Shown here in pieces: positions 1-8,582 of a stretch of 32,121 nucleotides of DNA; position 1 is the stretch's first letter; every line of letters begins with the position of its first letter. A program made the translations under genes and the position numbers. Below the pieces are notes generated by a model. It did not search any database, was not told where the DNA came from, and saw only the letters and a list, made by a program, of their open reading frames with translations. The stretch is from Desulfobulbaceae bacterium (GTDB lineage: Bacteria; Desulfobacterota; Desulfobulbia; Desulfobulbales; SURF-16): contig QKJV01000446.1 in assembly GCA_003249165.1 (NCBI GenBank), positions 1 to 32,121 of the forward strand. The letters run 5' to 3'.

Positions 1-1614
1 TGAATCAAACCAGACATCAAGAATATCAGATTCCTTGACGAAATCTTTTCCACCACACTGGCTGCAGGTGCATTGCGCACCGATAAAATCCCGAAGATCA
101 TGAGAAAACCAGGCATCAGCCCCTTCTTTCAGGAAAAATTGTTCTATTTTGCTGTTTATTTCTTCATCATTGATAATATGCCCGCAACGACTGCACATAA
201 TGGCCGTTATCGGCACCCCCCAGGCACGCTGCCTGGAAAGACACCAGTCCGGCCGTCCTTCCACCATGCCGTAAATCCTCTCCATGCCCCAGGATGGCGT
301 CCATTTGACCTCTTTAATTGCCGCCAGGGCTTTTGCCCGCAGGTCATTGTTTTCCATGCCGATGAACCATTGTTCCGTAGCCCGGAAAATTACCGGTTTT
401 TTGCATCGCCAACAATGAGGATAACTGTGTGAAAGCTTTCCCTGTGCAAGCAGAAAACCTCCTGCACGAAGATCCTCGCAGATGCGGGGATTTGCCTCAT
501 TTATATTCATCCCTGCGTAGGGACCCGCATCATCTGTGAATGTCCCATAATTGTCGAGTGGAGAGAGAATCGGGAGACCGTAGCGAAGACCGGTAAGATA
601 GTCCTCACGCCCATGGCCGGGAGCGGTATGGACGCAGCCTGTACCGGTTTCCAATGTGACATAATCGGCAAGAACGATGATGGATTCCCTCTCAAGAAAG
701 GGATGTTTACATTTTTTCCCTTCCAGGGAACCGGCGGAAAAAACTGCCAGAATAGAATAATCGGTAATGCCGCAAGCATTACAGGCCTTCTCCACAAGGC
801 CTTCGGCCATGATCAGCACCTCATCGCCAATCGCAAGAGCAGCATAAGAGAAGTCAGGATGGAGCGCCACTGCAAGATTAGCTGGCAAAGTCCAGGGAGT
901 AGTTGTCCAGATAACGACAAAAACCTTCTTCCCGGCAAGAGCGGGAACCACGCCGCCAAGGTCCTCGTCCAATGGAAATTTCACATAGATTGAAGGTGAA
1001 CTATGATCTTCATATTCCACCTCTGCCTCTGCAAGCGCCGTAACACATGAGTTGCACCAGTAAACAGGTTTCTTACTCCGAGTAACCGAACCATTGGCAA
1101 GAAAGCGGTTGAACTCCCGGGCAATAGCTGTCTCATAAGCATAATTGATTGTAAGATAAGGGTTGTCCCAATCACCCAACACTCCAAGACGCCTAAAGTC
1201 AGCTTTCTGTTTTTCAATCCACTTCTGAGCATATTTACGGCATGCTCCGCGGAAGGCGAGTTTGTCGATTTCCTTTTTTTTGCCTCCCAGTTCCTTATCA
1301 ACATTATGCTCAATGGGCAGACCGTGGCAGTCCCAGCCGGGAATGTACGGACAGTGAAACCCAGCCATACGTTTCGATTTCAGGATAATATCCTTCAAAA
1401 CCTTATTAAAAGCGGTCCCAAGATGGATAAAGCCATTGGCATAGGGAGGTCCGTCATGGAGCAGATAGAGTGGTCTGCCCTCCGTAGTCTGCTGTACCTT
1501 GTTATAAAGATCTTCTTTTTCCCAGATTTTAAGAAGCTCGGGTTCCTTCTGTGAGAGGTTGGCCTTCATTTTGAAATTCGTCTGGGGCAGGTTCAGCGTC
1601 GCCCGATAATCCAT
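1..1614 (-). CDS. ileS: Isoleucyl-tRNA synthetase, N-terminal part (C-terminus beyond window edge)
   Basis: Minus-strand frame from ATG at 1614 reads MDYRATLNLPQTNFKMKANLSQKEPELLKIWEKEDLYNK...LHDGPPYANGFIHLGTAFNKVLKDIILKSKRMAGFHCPYIPGWDCHGLPIEHNVDKELGGKK...; near the edge it reads KESDILDVWFDS. These are class I IleRS motifs. GGAG lies 8 nt upstream of the ATG. The parts I translated are open; the ORF has no stop in the window, so it is absent from the ORF track. Confidence 0.95.
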   Translation of the reverse strand, partial: MDYRATLNLPQTNFKMKANLSQKEPELLKIWEKEDLYNKVQQTTEGRPLYLLHDGPPYANGFIHLGTAFNKVLKDIILKSKRMAGFHCPYIPGWDCHGLPIEHNVDKELGGKKKEIDKLAFRGACRKYAQKWIEKQKADFRRLGVLGDWDNPYLTINYAYETAIAREFNRFLANGSVTRSKKPVYWCNSCVTALAEAEVEYEDHSSPSIYVKFPLDEDLGGVVPALAGKKVFVVIWTTTPWTLPANLAVALHPDFSYAALAIGDEVLIMAEGLVEKACNACGITDYSILAVFSAGSLEGKKCKHPFLERESIIVLADYVTLETGTGCVHTAPGHGREDYLTGLRYGLPILSPLDNYGTFTDDAGPYAGMNINEANPRICEDLRAGGFLLAQGKLSHSYPHCWRCKKPVIFRATEQWFIGMENNDLRAKALAAIKEVKWTPSWGMERIYGMVEGRPDWCLSRQRAWGVPITAIMCSRCGHIINDEEINSKIEQFFLKEGADAWFSHDLRDFIGAQCTCSQCGGKDFVKESDILDVWFDS

Positions 1615-1908
1615 GATCATGTCTCCGTGAAAAATTTAAATATGTATAGGTGAATAATGGTACAAGAAAGAGTGCACCCATCAGGATAGGTCACGCAATA
1701 AACCTGATAGAATACCAATTCAGCAACAAGTTGCAAGCCTTTAATTGCTATCATCCATCAGATTATACCCATACCGCTCAGCTTTCCTTCGGCAAGTGGG
1801 AGTAAAAATTTTCCCCCGGCGAACTCGACGCCAAAATCATATAATCAGCTTAGAACTAAAGATATCATTTTATGCTTTTATCTGATCTGTACGACAAAAA
1901 TAAAAAAA

Positions 1909-1948
1909 CCGCGATTTCCTGCGCAAACAGGAATCGCGGTTTTTTTTA
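1909..1948. terminator. Bidirectional rho-independent terminator
   Basis: aaaaaaaCCGCGATTtCCTG-cgcaaa-CAGGAATCGCGGtttttttt: 12-bp stem with a 1-nt bulge, flanked by an A-tract and a T-tract. About 60 nt downstream of the flgE stop. Confidence 0.93.
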
Positions 1949-2007
1949 CTCAAAATCTTTTCCGGCTGCTAAACAATGAGCAATCGGGTCATTTCTATCC
2001 TCTATCG

Positions 2008-4392
2008 TTACCGTTTCATGCCAATTACATCAGTAATCATTTCATCAGTCGTAGTAACAATTTTCGTATTCGCCTGAAACCCTCTTTGTACCGTGATCAG
2101 ATTGACAAACTCTGTACCTATATCAACATTGGACATTTCCAGGGAGTTCGGAGAAATCGTCCCTAAGCCATTGCTGCCCGGAGCACTGGTCACAGGTGCT
2201 CCAGAGTCGGTGGTTTCGCTAAAAATATTGCCCCCCTTTTTGAAGAGACCTTCCAGGCTGGCAAAGTTTGCCAATGCCACCTGCGCTTTTTTCAATACCT
2301 GTCCATTGGAATAACTGCCGGTTATAATACCATCAGTATCGACAGCGACGGCCTGCAAAAAACCTGAAGCATACCCGTTCTGATCCTGAAAAATGGTGGT
2401 TGAGCTGTTTGCATACTGCGTTGTGGCAAGGGCTTCAGGTGAGAAATCGGCACTGATGAAACCACCCTCAACACTACCATCTTCGCCACTAACATCAGCC
2501 TCAAGAGTCTGGAACGGAGTAGTACCATCTATGCCCCACGGTTCCGCGCTTCCTCCAGTGGCCACAGAACTGATCGCAAGCTGACTGTGATAGCCCGTCG
2601 AGGCGGCCTCATCCGCAACCCGGTCGGTCAAAACCAATCTGCCGGCTGCATCAATCGAAGCATCAGCGTCAAAAACCTCTTCCAGCCAATCGAGCAATTC
2701 CTGTACCGTACCGGTATTGGTTGAATCTATTGCCGTATTGACGGTAAATGTCCCGGTAACTGTATTGCCATCACCGTCAAATCCATCAAATGTTAAAGTA
2801 TCCCCATTTGCCATGCTGTTACCATTCACGTCAAATACTTGCTCCCATGGCGTATTTGCCGTAATGGGGGGTACATCACCAGCGACCCCTAACCCCTGCC
2901 CGGGGGAATAAATTTTACGTTTTGACGAGGTAACATTAATAATGGTATCGCCATTCACTCCTGTTGCACCAAAAGGATTTCCCTCTGTACTCGATGGAAC
3001 ACCGCCATTAATCTCAACTTTCGTGACGTAAAGAGCGCTACTGCCAGCAGTTCGGTCCGTCATCTTTAAACGCCCCATGGCGTCAATAGTTGCGGTGCAA
3101 TCAAAAGCCTCACTTACATCCTTCAAAAAAGCCTGGACCTTCTCATCCAAGTTTACAGTATAGGTGCAACTGGTGGGTGAGCCGTCATGCTTGAAACCGG
3201 TGACCGTGAGGGTATCACCTTGTTTTAACTGCAAACCGTTCACATCCCAGACATCTTTCCAATAGGTTTCACTGGTGATATAGTCAGCCCCGTTCTGATT
3301 GCTGTCAACTGCTCCGAGTTCGCTCACCAATACCTGCCTGGTTCCAGTAGTCAGACCAGAATACTGGGCACCAAAATTCACTTCAATTTTCTGATTTTCA
3401 TCAGCACCGGTAAAGTTCGTTTCAAAACTATAGTAACTATCAGTACTGTTCAGGACAATCCTGTTATCGGAAAGTGCCGGATCAACCTTGCCATCTGGTG
3501 GAATATTATAGGCGGACATTTCCTTAACATTCCCGGACGTATCGAACTGTATTGTGCCATATAGCAGAGCGCCAGCTCCTTTGTTCTGCTGATAGTTATA
3601 GGTTGTATTGGGAGCGTAAATTGCTTGCTCGCGAGAATCAAGAGCGCGCAGATCCTCGGATGGATCACAGGTTATCAGATATTCCCATTCATTGTCATTG
3701 GTGGTTCTATCAAAATAAATGGTAATATCATGACTTGCCCCCTTTGAATCGTAAATCTTCAAGGCCGTAGTGTAATCATACTGCTGCGCATCTATCGGGT
3801 CGGTGGGTTTTGCGGCTGCGGCATTGGTACCATCCCAAGAGTCATACAGACGCACCTGATTGATCTCATTGTCCTCGCGCGAGTCAAGGTTGGCGATAAC
3901 TTCAAGCATTTCAGTTCCCACAGGAGGTGTGGTCTTATCAATTTGCATATCGCCTATGGTACCGGCCCGTTCACCCGTAGTTTTATCGATCATCCAGCCC
4001 TGAACAAAATAGCCCATAGGTGTGACCAGATAACCTTCCTGGTCGAAGCGAAATTCCCCGGCACGGGTGTACATATCCGCCTCGGCGTTTTCAGCGGCAC
4101 GAAGCATAAAAAAACCCTGTCCGCCGATTGCCATGTCAGTGGCGATTGATGAACTCTGGAAAGATCCCTGCGCAAAAAGTCCATCAACTGTGCTCAGCGT
4201 GACACCACGGCCGACCTGGGACGAACCGGATGCTGTTGAAACCGACTGCGACAGAACATCCTGAAAAACAGTGCGGCTCGATTTGAATGCCAGAGTGTTG
4301 ACGTTCGCTACGTTATCACCAAGTACCGACATGGCCGTACCCATCGTATTAATGCCACTGATGCTTGAATAGAGTGAACTTGCAATTCCCAT
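2008..4392 (-). CDS. flgE: Flagellar hook protein FlgE, large variant with an extended variable region
   Basis: N-terminus MGIASSLYSSISGINTMGTAMSVLGDNVANVNTLAFKSSRTVFQDVLSQS and C-terminus LEMSNVDIGTEFVNLITVQRGFQANTKIVTTTDEMITDVIGMKR are typical rod/hook family ends. Strong SD (AAGGAGG) before the ATG. Confidence 0.97.
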   Translation of the reverse strand: MGIASSLYSSISGINTMGTAMSVLGDNVANVNTLAFKSSRTVFQDVLSQSVSTASGSSQVGRGVTLSTVDGLFAQGSFQSSSIATDMAIGGQGFFMLRAAENAEADMYTRAGEFRFDQEGYLVTPMGYFVQGWMIDKTTGERAGTIGDMQIDKTTPPVGTEMLEVIANLDSREDNEINQVRLYDSWDGTNAAAAKPTDPIDAQQYDYTTALKIYDSKGASHDITIYFDRTTNDNEWEYLITCDPSEDLRALDSREQAIYAPNTTYNYQQNKGAGALLYGTIQFDTSGNVKEMSAYNIPPDGKVDPALSDNRIVLNSTDSYYSFETNFTGADENQKIEVNFGAQYSGLTTGTRQVLVSELGAVDSNQNGADYITSETYWKDVWDVNGLQLKQGDTLTVTGFKHDGSPTSCTYTVNLDEKVQAFLKDVSEAFDCTATIDAMGRLKMTDRTAGSSALYVTKVEINGGVPSSTEGNPFGATGVNGDTIINVTSSKRKIYSPGQGLGVAGDVPPITANTPWEQVFDVNGNSMANGDTLTFDGFDGDGNTVTGTFTVNTAIDSTNTGTVQELLDWLEEVFDADASIDAAGRLVLTDRVADEAASTGYHSQLAISSVATGGSAEPWGIDGTTPFQTLEADVSGEDGSVEGGFISADFSPEALATTQYANSSTTIFQDQNGYASGFLQAVAVDTDGIITGSYSNGQVLKKAQVALANFASLEGLFKKGGNIFSETTDSGAPVTSAPGSNGLGTISPNSLEMSNVDIGTEFVNLITVQRGFQANTKIVTTTDEMITDVIGMKR

Positions 4393-4560
4393 TACTTTCC
4401 TCCTTCGATATTAACACCCTGAACAGGGCAGCATAAAACTTCTTTGCGTTTCCGTTTATCCGCTGGCATGATTTTGCCGTATTGAACCGTGTAGAGTTAA
4501 CTTTTCATATTCTTCAGTTTGTCAGCTACTCATTTTGTTTTTTTGCTGAAAAGGTCACCT

Positions 4561-5229
4561 TCACAAAACACCGACAACAGAACCGACATCCACACCAACA
4601 TAATTATCCAGTACGAGTTGGGCCGTGCCGCTGTCAAAACTGATTCCCGTCACCTTGCCGCTGGAACGATATTCAACCCCTATCTGCTCTCCCGAAGCGT
4701 TATAGGCCTTGACATCGAAAGAATAGGCACCGTCATCAACCGTCTCACCCAGCGAATCCTTTCCATTCCATTCCAGCGGATAGGAACCTGCAGAAAGTGA
4801 GCCGGCATCGAGCATATCGACCAGACTGCCGCTGGCATCGTAAATTTCAACCACGCAGGTATCTGCTGCTTCAGAGAGAACAAACTCACCTTTCCCGGCT
4901 GCCCCATCATTCACTGCGAGAATGTTGCTGACGGCTTGAACATCATTATCCAGCAGAGTCAATAACTGCAGGTTGTTCTGTGATGTCTGGTATTCAAGCA
5001 ATTTTTCCATATCATCCGACATTTTCAGTGTTGCCTGCATATTGCTGAACTGAGAAAGCTGGGAGGCCATCTCATAGGTATCCATCGGTTTCATCGGGTC
5101 CTGATACTGCAACTGGGTGATCAGCAAATTCATGAAATCATACTGATCAAGCTCCTGCTTGCCTACCGTTGGATAAAGAGTCTCTCCTTCATACTGAGGA
5201 AGAGCATTGTTAACACTTGAAACACTCAT
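4561..5229 (-). CDS. flgD: Flagellar hook assembly scaffold FlgD
   Basis: QYDFMNLLITQLQYQDPMKPMDTYEMASQLSQFSNMQ motif and a FlgD Ig-like/tudor C-terminus (YPLEWNGKDSLGETVDDGAYSFDVKA); located between fliK and flgE. Confidence 0.96.
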   Translation of the reverse strand: MSVSSVNNALPQYEGETLYPTVGKQELDQYDFMNLLITQLQYQDPMKPMDTYEMASQLSQFSNMQATLKMSDDMEKLLEYQTSQNNLQLLTLLDNDVQAVSNILAVNDGAAGKGEFVLSEAADTCVVEIYDASGSLVDMLDAGSLSAGSYPLEWNGKDSLGETVDDGAYSFDVKAYNASGEQIGVEYRSSGKVTGISFDSGTAQLVLDNYVGVDVGSVVGVL

Positions 5230-5253
5230 ATTCTTTTCCTTTTAAAGTGTCTA

Positions 5254-7152
5254 TCAGACTACGAGATTGATCCCATTCTGGCGTCCCACAATCCGGGTTG
5301 ACTCAGTTTGCAGATACAATGCATTTACAGCAAGATCTTCCCTATTCTCCCCTGTCGCTTTAACCATCTGACGTGCCATCTCAAATTCCTGCCAGGCATT
5401 ACCTGTGCTCTGCTGCCCGACAGATACTGAGCACTCTCCGAGGTTAAATCCCCTCTGATTCATACTGTCCTTAAAATCTTCCATGTTGCTCTCCAGCATT
5501 TCTTTAACGCGCGAGTTTTCCATATTAAAGGCAACGGACACATGCTCATCCCGCACAGTCAGGCTTACCCTCACCTCACCCATATCCTGAGGGAAAAGAC
5601 GCAAGACAAGATGGTGCTCCTGATTTTTCAACCCCCTGACCACACCATCTGACAGCTGCTGAACAACGTCTTGCTGAAAACGATTTGTATTGGCCGATGT
5701 CAGGGTATTCTTTGCCACGTTTGACATGGAAGCCATCTCCTGTTGGCTCGATCTGCCACCATATGCAGTCGACATCGACCCGGCTGATGTTCTTGCCGAA
5801 ATGCCATCTGTTTCATCGAGCGTCTGGTCGGTTGCCATTCCATCGGAAAATTCTGGCCTATCTTCCTGTTCAGCTGATTCTCCGAAGCTTTTTCCGTAAT
5901 CGTCTGTTAATTCGGTATAATCTCTCCCAAAAGGCTGCTCATCGATTCCCTGTTCAGTATCAAACAGCTCGGATGAGGTCTGCTGGGCATTTTTTGGGGC
6001 TGTTTGTGCTTTCACCTGAACCTGTGCCAAATCAACAAGCTCCTGCAAGTTACGGAATACTTCCTCAACAGTCTTTTCAACTACAGGTGTCCAGCCAACC
6101 CCCTGCGTTTCAAAATCCGCTTGAGAAACAACTTTCTGCAGATTCTGCAGAAAAGATTGCAGGTCAACCTCAGGTCTGCTGCTTCTGACCGCACTTACCG
6201 TTTCATTCAAAATGGATTCAAGTCTGGCAACAGTCAGCCTTACAGGGTCACCCGCACTTTCCTGACCCAATATCTGATTCAAAAAACGTTCGGGCAGAAG
6301 CTGATTCTGAACTTCCAATGTCAATCCTGCCTCTGCAAGAATGCCCTGCAACTGTTCCGCCTCTATGTCAGTCAAATCCACGGGAAATGTGGCATTTTCA
6401 TTCACCGTGCTTGCAAGTTCTTTAATGAAGATATCAAGATCAATTTTTCCGTCTTCTGAAACGGCCTTTTCGAAAATTTGACTAACTGTTTCTTCCGGCA
6501 CGCCCATTTTCTGCAGCAACGACTCCAACATCGGCATTTGTGCCTCACTAACTGTCACGGCAGCCGCTTTTTGCATCTCTTCGAAATGTTCTGTCAATGA
6601 CTGGAAAAAATTCCCAAGCTCTATTTGGTTGTTTTCTTTTCCCAGTTGCTGCATAAACTGGGAAAATTCTACCTCATCCATACCAGCATTGACGGCAAGT
6701 TGCTGCAGCACTTCCACATCAGGTGATGTTACTTTCCACTGCCCCGGGACTCCGACATACTGTTCAGCGACCTCTTTCAACTCAATGATAAACTGACTCA
6801 AAACGTCAGCCGCACTATTGAGTTCGACATTTTCATCATTAGCTTCATTTTTCCCAGCGGTGACTCCGCCAGCATTGCTTTCCGATTCAACAACCTGTGT
6901 GCCACTAGTGGTGTCAGTCGTATCTTCTGACTGCGTAAGTTCATTTTTTGAGTTGTTTTGAGTACTTGTTTTATTTTCACTCTCCTTAGCAGGATTGACA
7001 CCAAGCTTGTCGCTACTCGCTCCATATTTTTTATCAAGGTGGCGGTCAAGATATTTGGCGAATGATCCGACACCCTCCACGCTCCCCCCTGCCGTTTTCA
7101 GGGAAATATCCTTACCGGGAACAGGTAATACAGGTTTCATCAAAATGGACAT
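5254..7152 (-). CDS. fliK: Flagellar hook-length control protein FliK
   Basis: Low-complexity N-terminal region and conserved C-terminal LRLFPQDMGEVRVSLTVRDEHVSVAFNMENSRVKEMLESNMEDFKDSMNQRGFNLGECSVSV; upstream of flgD. Confidence 0.92.
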   Translation of the reverse strand: MSILMKPVLPVPGKDISLKTAGGSVEGVGSFAKYLDRHLDKKYGASSDKLGVNPAKESENKTSTQNNSKNELTQSEDTTDTTSGTQVVESESNAGGVTAGKNEANDENVELNSAADVLSQFIIELKEVAEQYVGVPGQWKVTSPDVEVLQQLAVNAGMDEVEFSQFMQQLGKENNQIELGNFFQSLTEHFEEMQKAAAVTVSEAQMPMLESLLQKMGVPEETVSQIFEKAVSEDGKIDLDIFIKELASTVNENATFPVDLTDIEAEQLQGILAEAGLTLEVQNQLLPERFLNQILGQESAGDPVRLTVARLESILNETVSAVRSSRPEVDLQSFLQNLQKVVSQADFETQGVGWTPVVEKTVEEVFRNLQELVDLAQVQVKAQTAPKNAQQTSSELFDTEQGIDEQPFGRDYTELTDDYGKSFGESAEQEDRPEFSDGMATDQTLDETDGISARTSAGSMSTAYGGRSSQQEMASMSNVAKNTLTSANTNRFQQDVVQQLSDGVVRGLKNQEHHLVLRLFPQDMGEVRVSLTVRDEHVSVAFNMENSRVKEMLESNMEDFKDSMNQRGFNLGECSVSVGQQSTGNAWQEFEMARQMVKATGENREDLAVNALYLQTESTRIVGRQNGINLVV

Positions 7153-7193
7153 CCAGCAGCCTCCCCTTTTGCGTTTTTCTTGCCAAAGCTAAA

Positions 7194-7209
7194 AGCAACA
7201 AGAGTGCCA
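7194..7209 (-). promoter_or_regulatory. Candidate sigma-54 promoter of fliK-flgD-flgE
   Basis: Minus strand TGGCACTCTTGTTGCT: GG-N10-GC spacing and close match to TGGCACGNNNNTTGCW, about 42 nt upstream of the fliK ATG. Confidence 0.78.
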
Positions 7210-7575
7210 CCAGCATCTTTTGTCATTTATTCAGAAAAAAAATTCTAAAAACATCTATTATTTCTTATTGTTAGGATACTGATAATACTAAGGAGGAACA
7301 CATGATGATTAGAAACATTAGGAGCGTTCCCTCAGGAATTGTCACGAACTAGGAAAGAATTTCCCCTGACAAATAGAAGGGATGATGGAGGAATTAATAG
7401 AGGAAATAAAATACTGCTTGCCGAGATGAATAATCGACTGGTGGTTTAGCAGTCAAACCGGTTGAAGATCCGATGACTCAAATCAGGTTCTAGCCTCTCG
7501 GAAAAAACACAATATGAATTCCGTGAATTATGGGAGGGAATACTTCCCGCGTTATCACTTTTTTAGAGGACAGGA

Positions 7576-8073
7576 CTATTCAAAACGACCGAGAAGGCGG
7601 CTGACATTGACCGCTTTTTCACTGTCCAGCTTTGGAATAATCTGCGCAACTTGTTCTGCCTTCATAGCCCTGAGGATTTCTGCCACGTTTTCATCCGACA
7701 TTTTATTAAATAGTGGCCCAAGCTTCGAAGCGCTCATAGCGCTGTATACTTTAATGAGGTTTTTGAAGCTTGCGTCCTGTTCCTGCCTTATTGCTGCAAG
7801 CTTCTCTGTGACATCTTTCTGAAGGGTGGCAATCTGCCCAAGCTTGCCGTCTATTTCTTTTTTCAATTCAGCAAGAGCCTTCTCCCGTTGCTCAATCTCT
7901 TTCTCGCGGGCAACAATTGCCTCTTCCCGCTTTTGCAGGGAAAGGGTTTTATCTATTTCTTCCGAGCTTATGCTTACAGGTTGTGCATTGGCATGTCGCA
8001 TATCATTTGGAGACATCGATAGGAGCAAAAAAAATAGAGCCAAGAGCAATCTTCTAAACACTGCTGTTTTCAT
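7576..8073 (-). CDS. MotE-like periplasmic coiled-coil protein of the flagellar cluster
   Basis: Signal-anchor N-terminus, coiled coil (REEAIVAREKEIEQREKALAELKKEI), and C-terminal LGPLFNKMSDENVAEILRAMKAEQVAQIIPKLDSEKAVNVSRLL, a MotE-type module; stop overlaps nothing and start abuts fliJ. Confidence 0.82.
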   Translation of the reverse strand: MKTAVFRRLLLALFFLLLSMSPNDMRHANAQPVSISSEEIDKTLSLQKREEAIVAREKEIEQREKALAELKKEIDGKLGQIATLQKDVTEKLAAIRQEQDASFKNLIKVYSAMSASKLGPLFNKMSDENVAEILRAMKAEQVAQIIPKLDSEKAVNVSRLLGRFE

Positions 8074-8519
8074 TATGGCGCTATTCCTCGACCATGACGG
8101 AGCAAGGCCTGTTCATCACTTTCGTTCTGCTCCTTGCGGCGGGCTTCAATCTGGTACTTTCTGTACTCCCTTTCTCGCAACGAATCGAGAGTCTTTCTTT
8201 TTTTCATTGCCTCGGCAAGTTCAGCACGGGCTCTATCAACGATCTGCTGCTGGGCAGCTATGGTATTGCGAAGCATACGCAGTTGCAGTTCCTGGACACG
8301 CATCGCCTCCATATAATAAAGAAATAAATTGCCATGTATGGGTTTCTTTTTTCTTTCTTCCATGTCTTCGCTGAGCTGTTGTCGTTTCTGCAGCAAATCG
8401 ACATGACGAAGTTGATGATTCTGCAGCATCATCTGTTCTTTAGCAAGCTTTTGCTGGACCTTTTCTTCAGTATTTTTCCTGATAGTCAGGACAGCTTCTA
8501 ATTTAAACTGAAATGCCAC
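8073..8519 (-). CDS. fliJ: Flagellar export protein FliJ
   Basis: MAFQFKLEAVLTIRKNTEEKVQQKLAKEQMML..., small coiled-coil protein directly downstream of fliI. Confidence 0.9.
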   Translation of the reverse strand: MAFQFKLEAVLTIRKNTEEKVQQKLAKEQMMLQNHQLRHVDLLQKRQQLSEDMEERKKKPIHGNLFLYYMEAMRVQELQLRMLRNTIAAQQQIVDRARAELAEAMKKRKTLDSLREREYRKYQIEARRKEQNESDEQALLRHGRGIAP

Positions 8520-8582
8520 GTATTTCCCCTCATTCCCCTGTCTATAATTCCACAGCTCCTCTCATAACCGGGATAGCCGTTA

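Noticed and set aside
73-1554. Short ORFs 73-432, 507-797, 613-993, 981-1313 and 1306-1554
   Set aside because: They overlap the open IleRS frame on the minus strand and show no recognisable protein family.
2093-4264. Multiple 60-75 aa ORFs inside flgE on both strands
   Set aside because: Shadow ORFs of a well-supported long coding gene.
4393-4560. CCCTGAACAGGG palindrome and a sigma-54-like site in the flgD-flgE gap
   Set aside because: The stem is only 4-5 bp, and the GG/GC doublets have 9 or 12 nt spacing rather than 10, so no regulatory call is supported.
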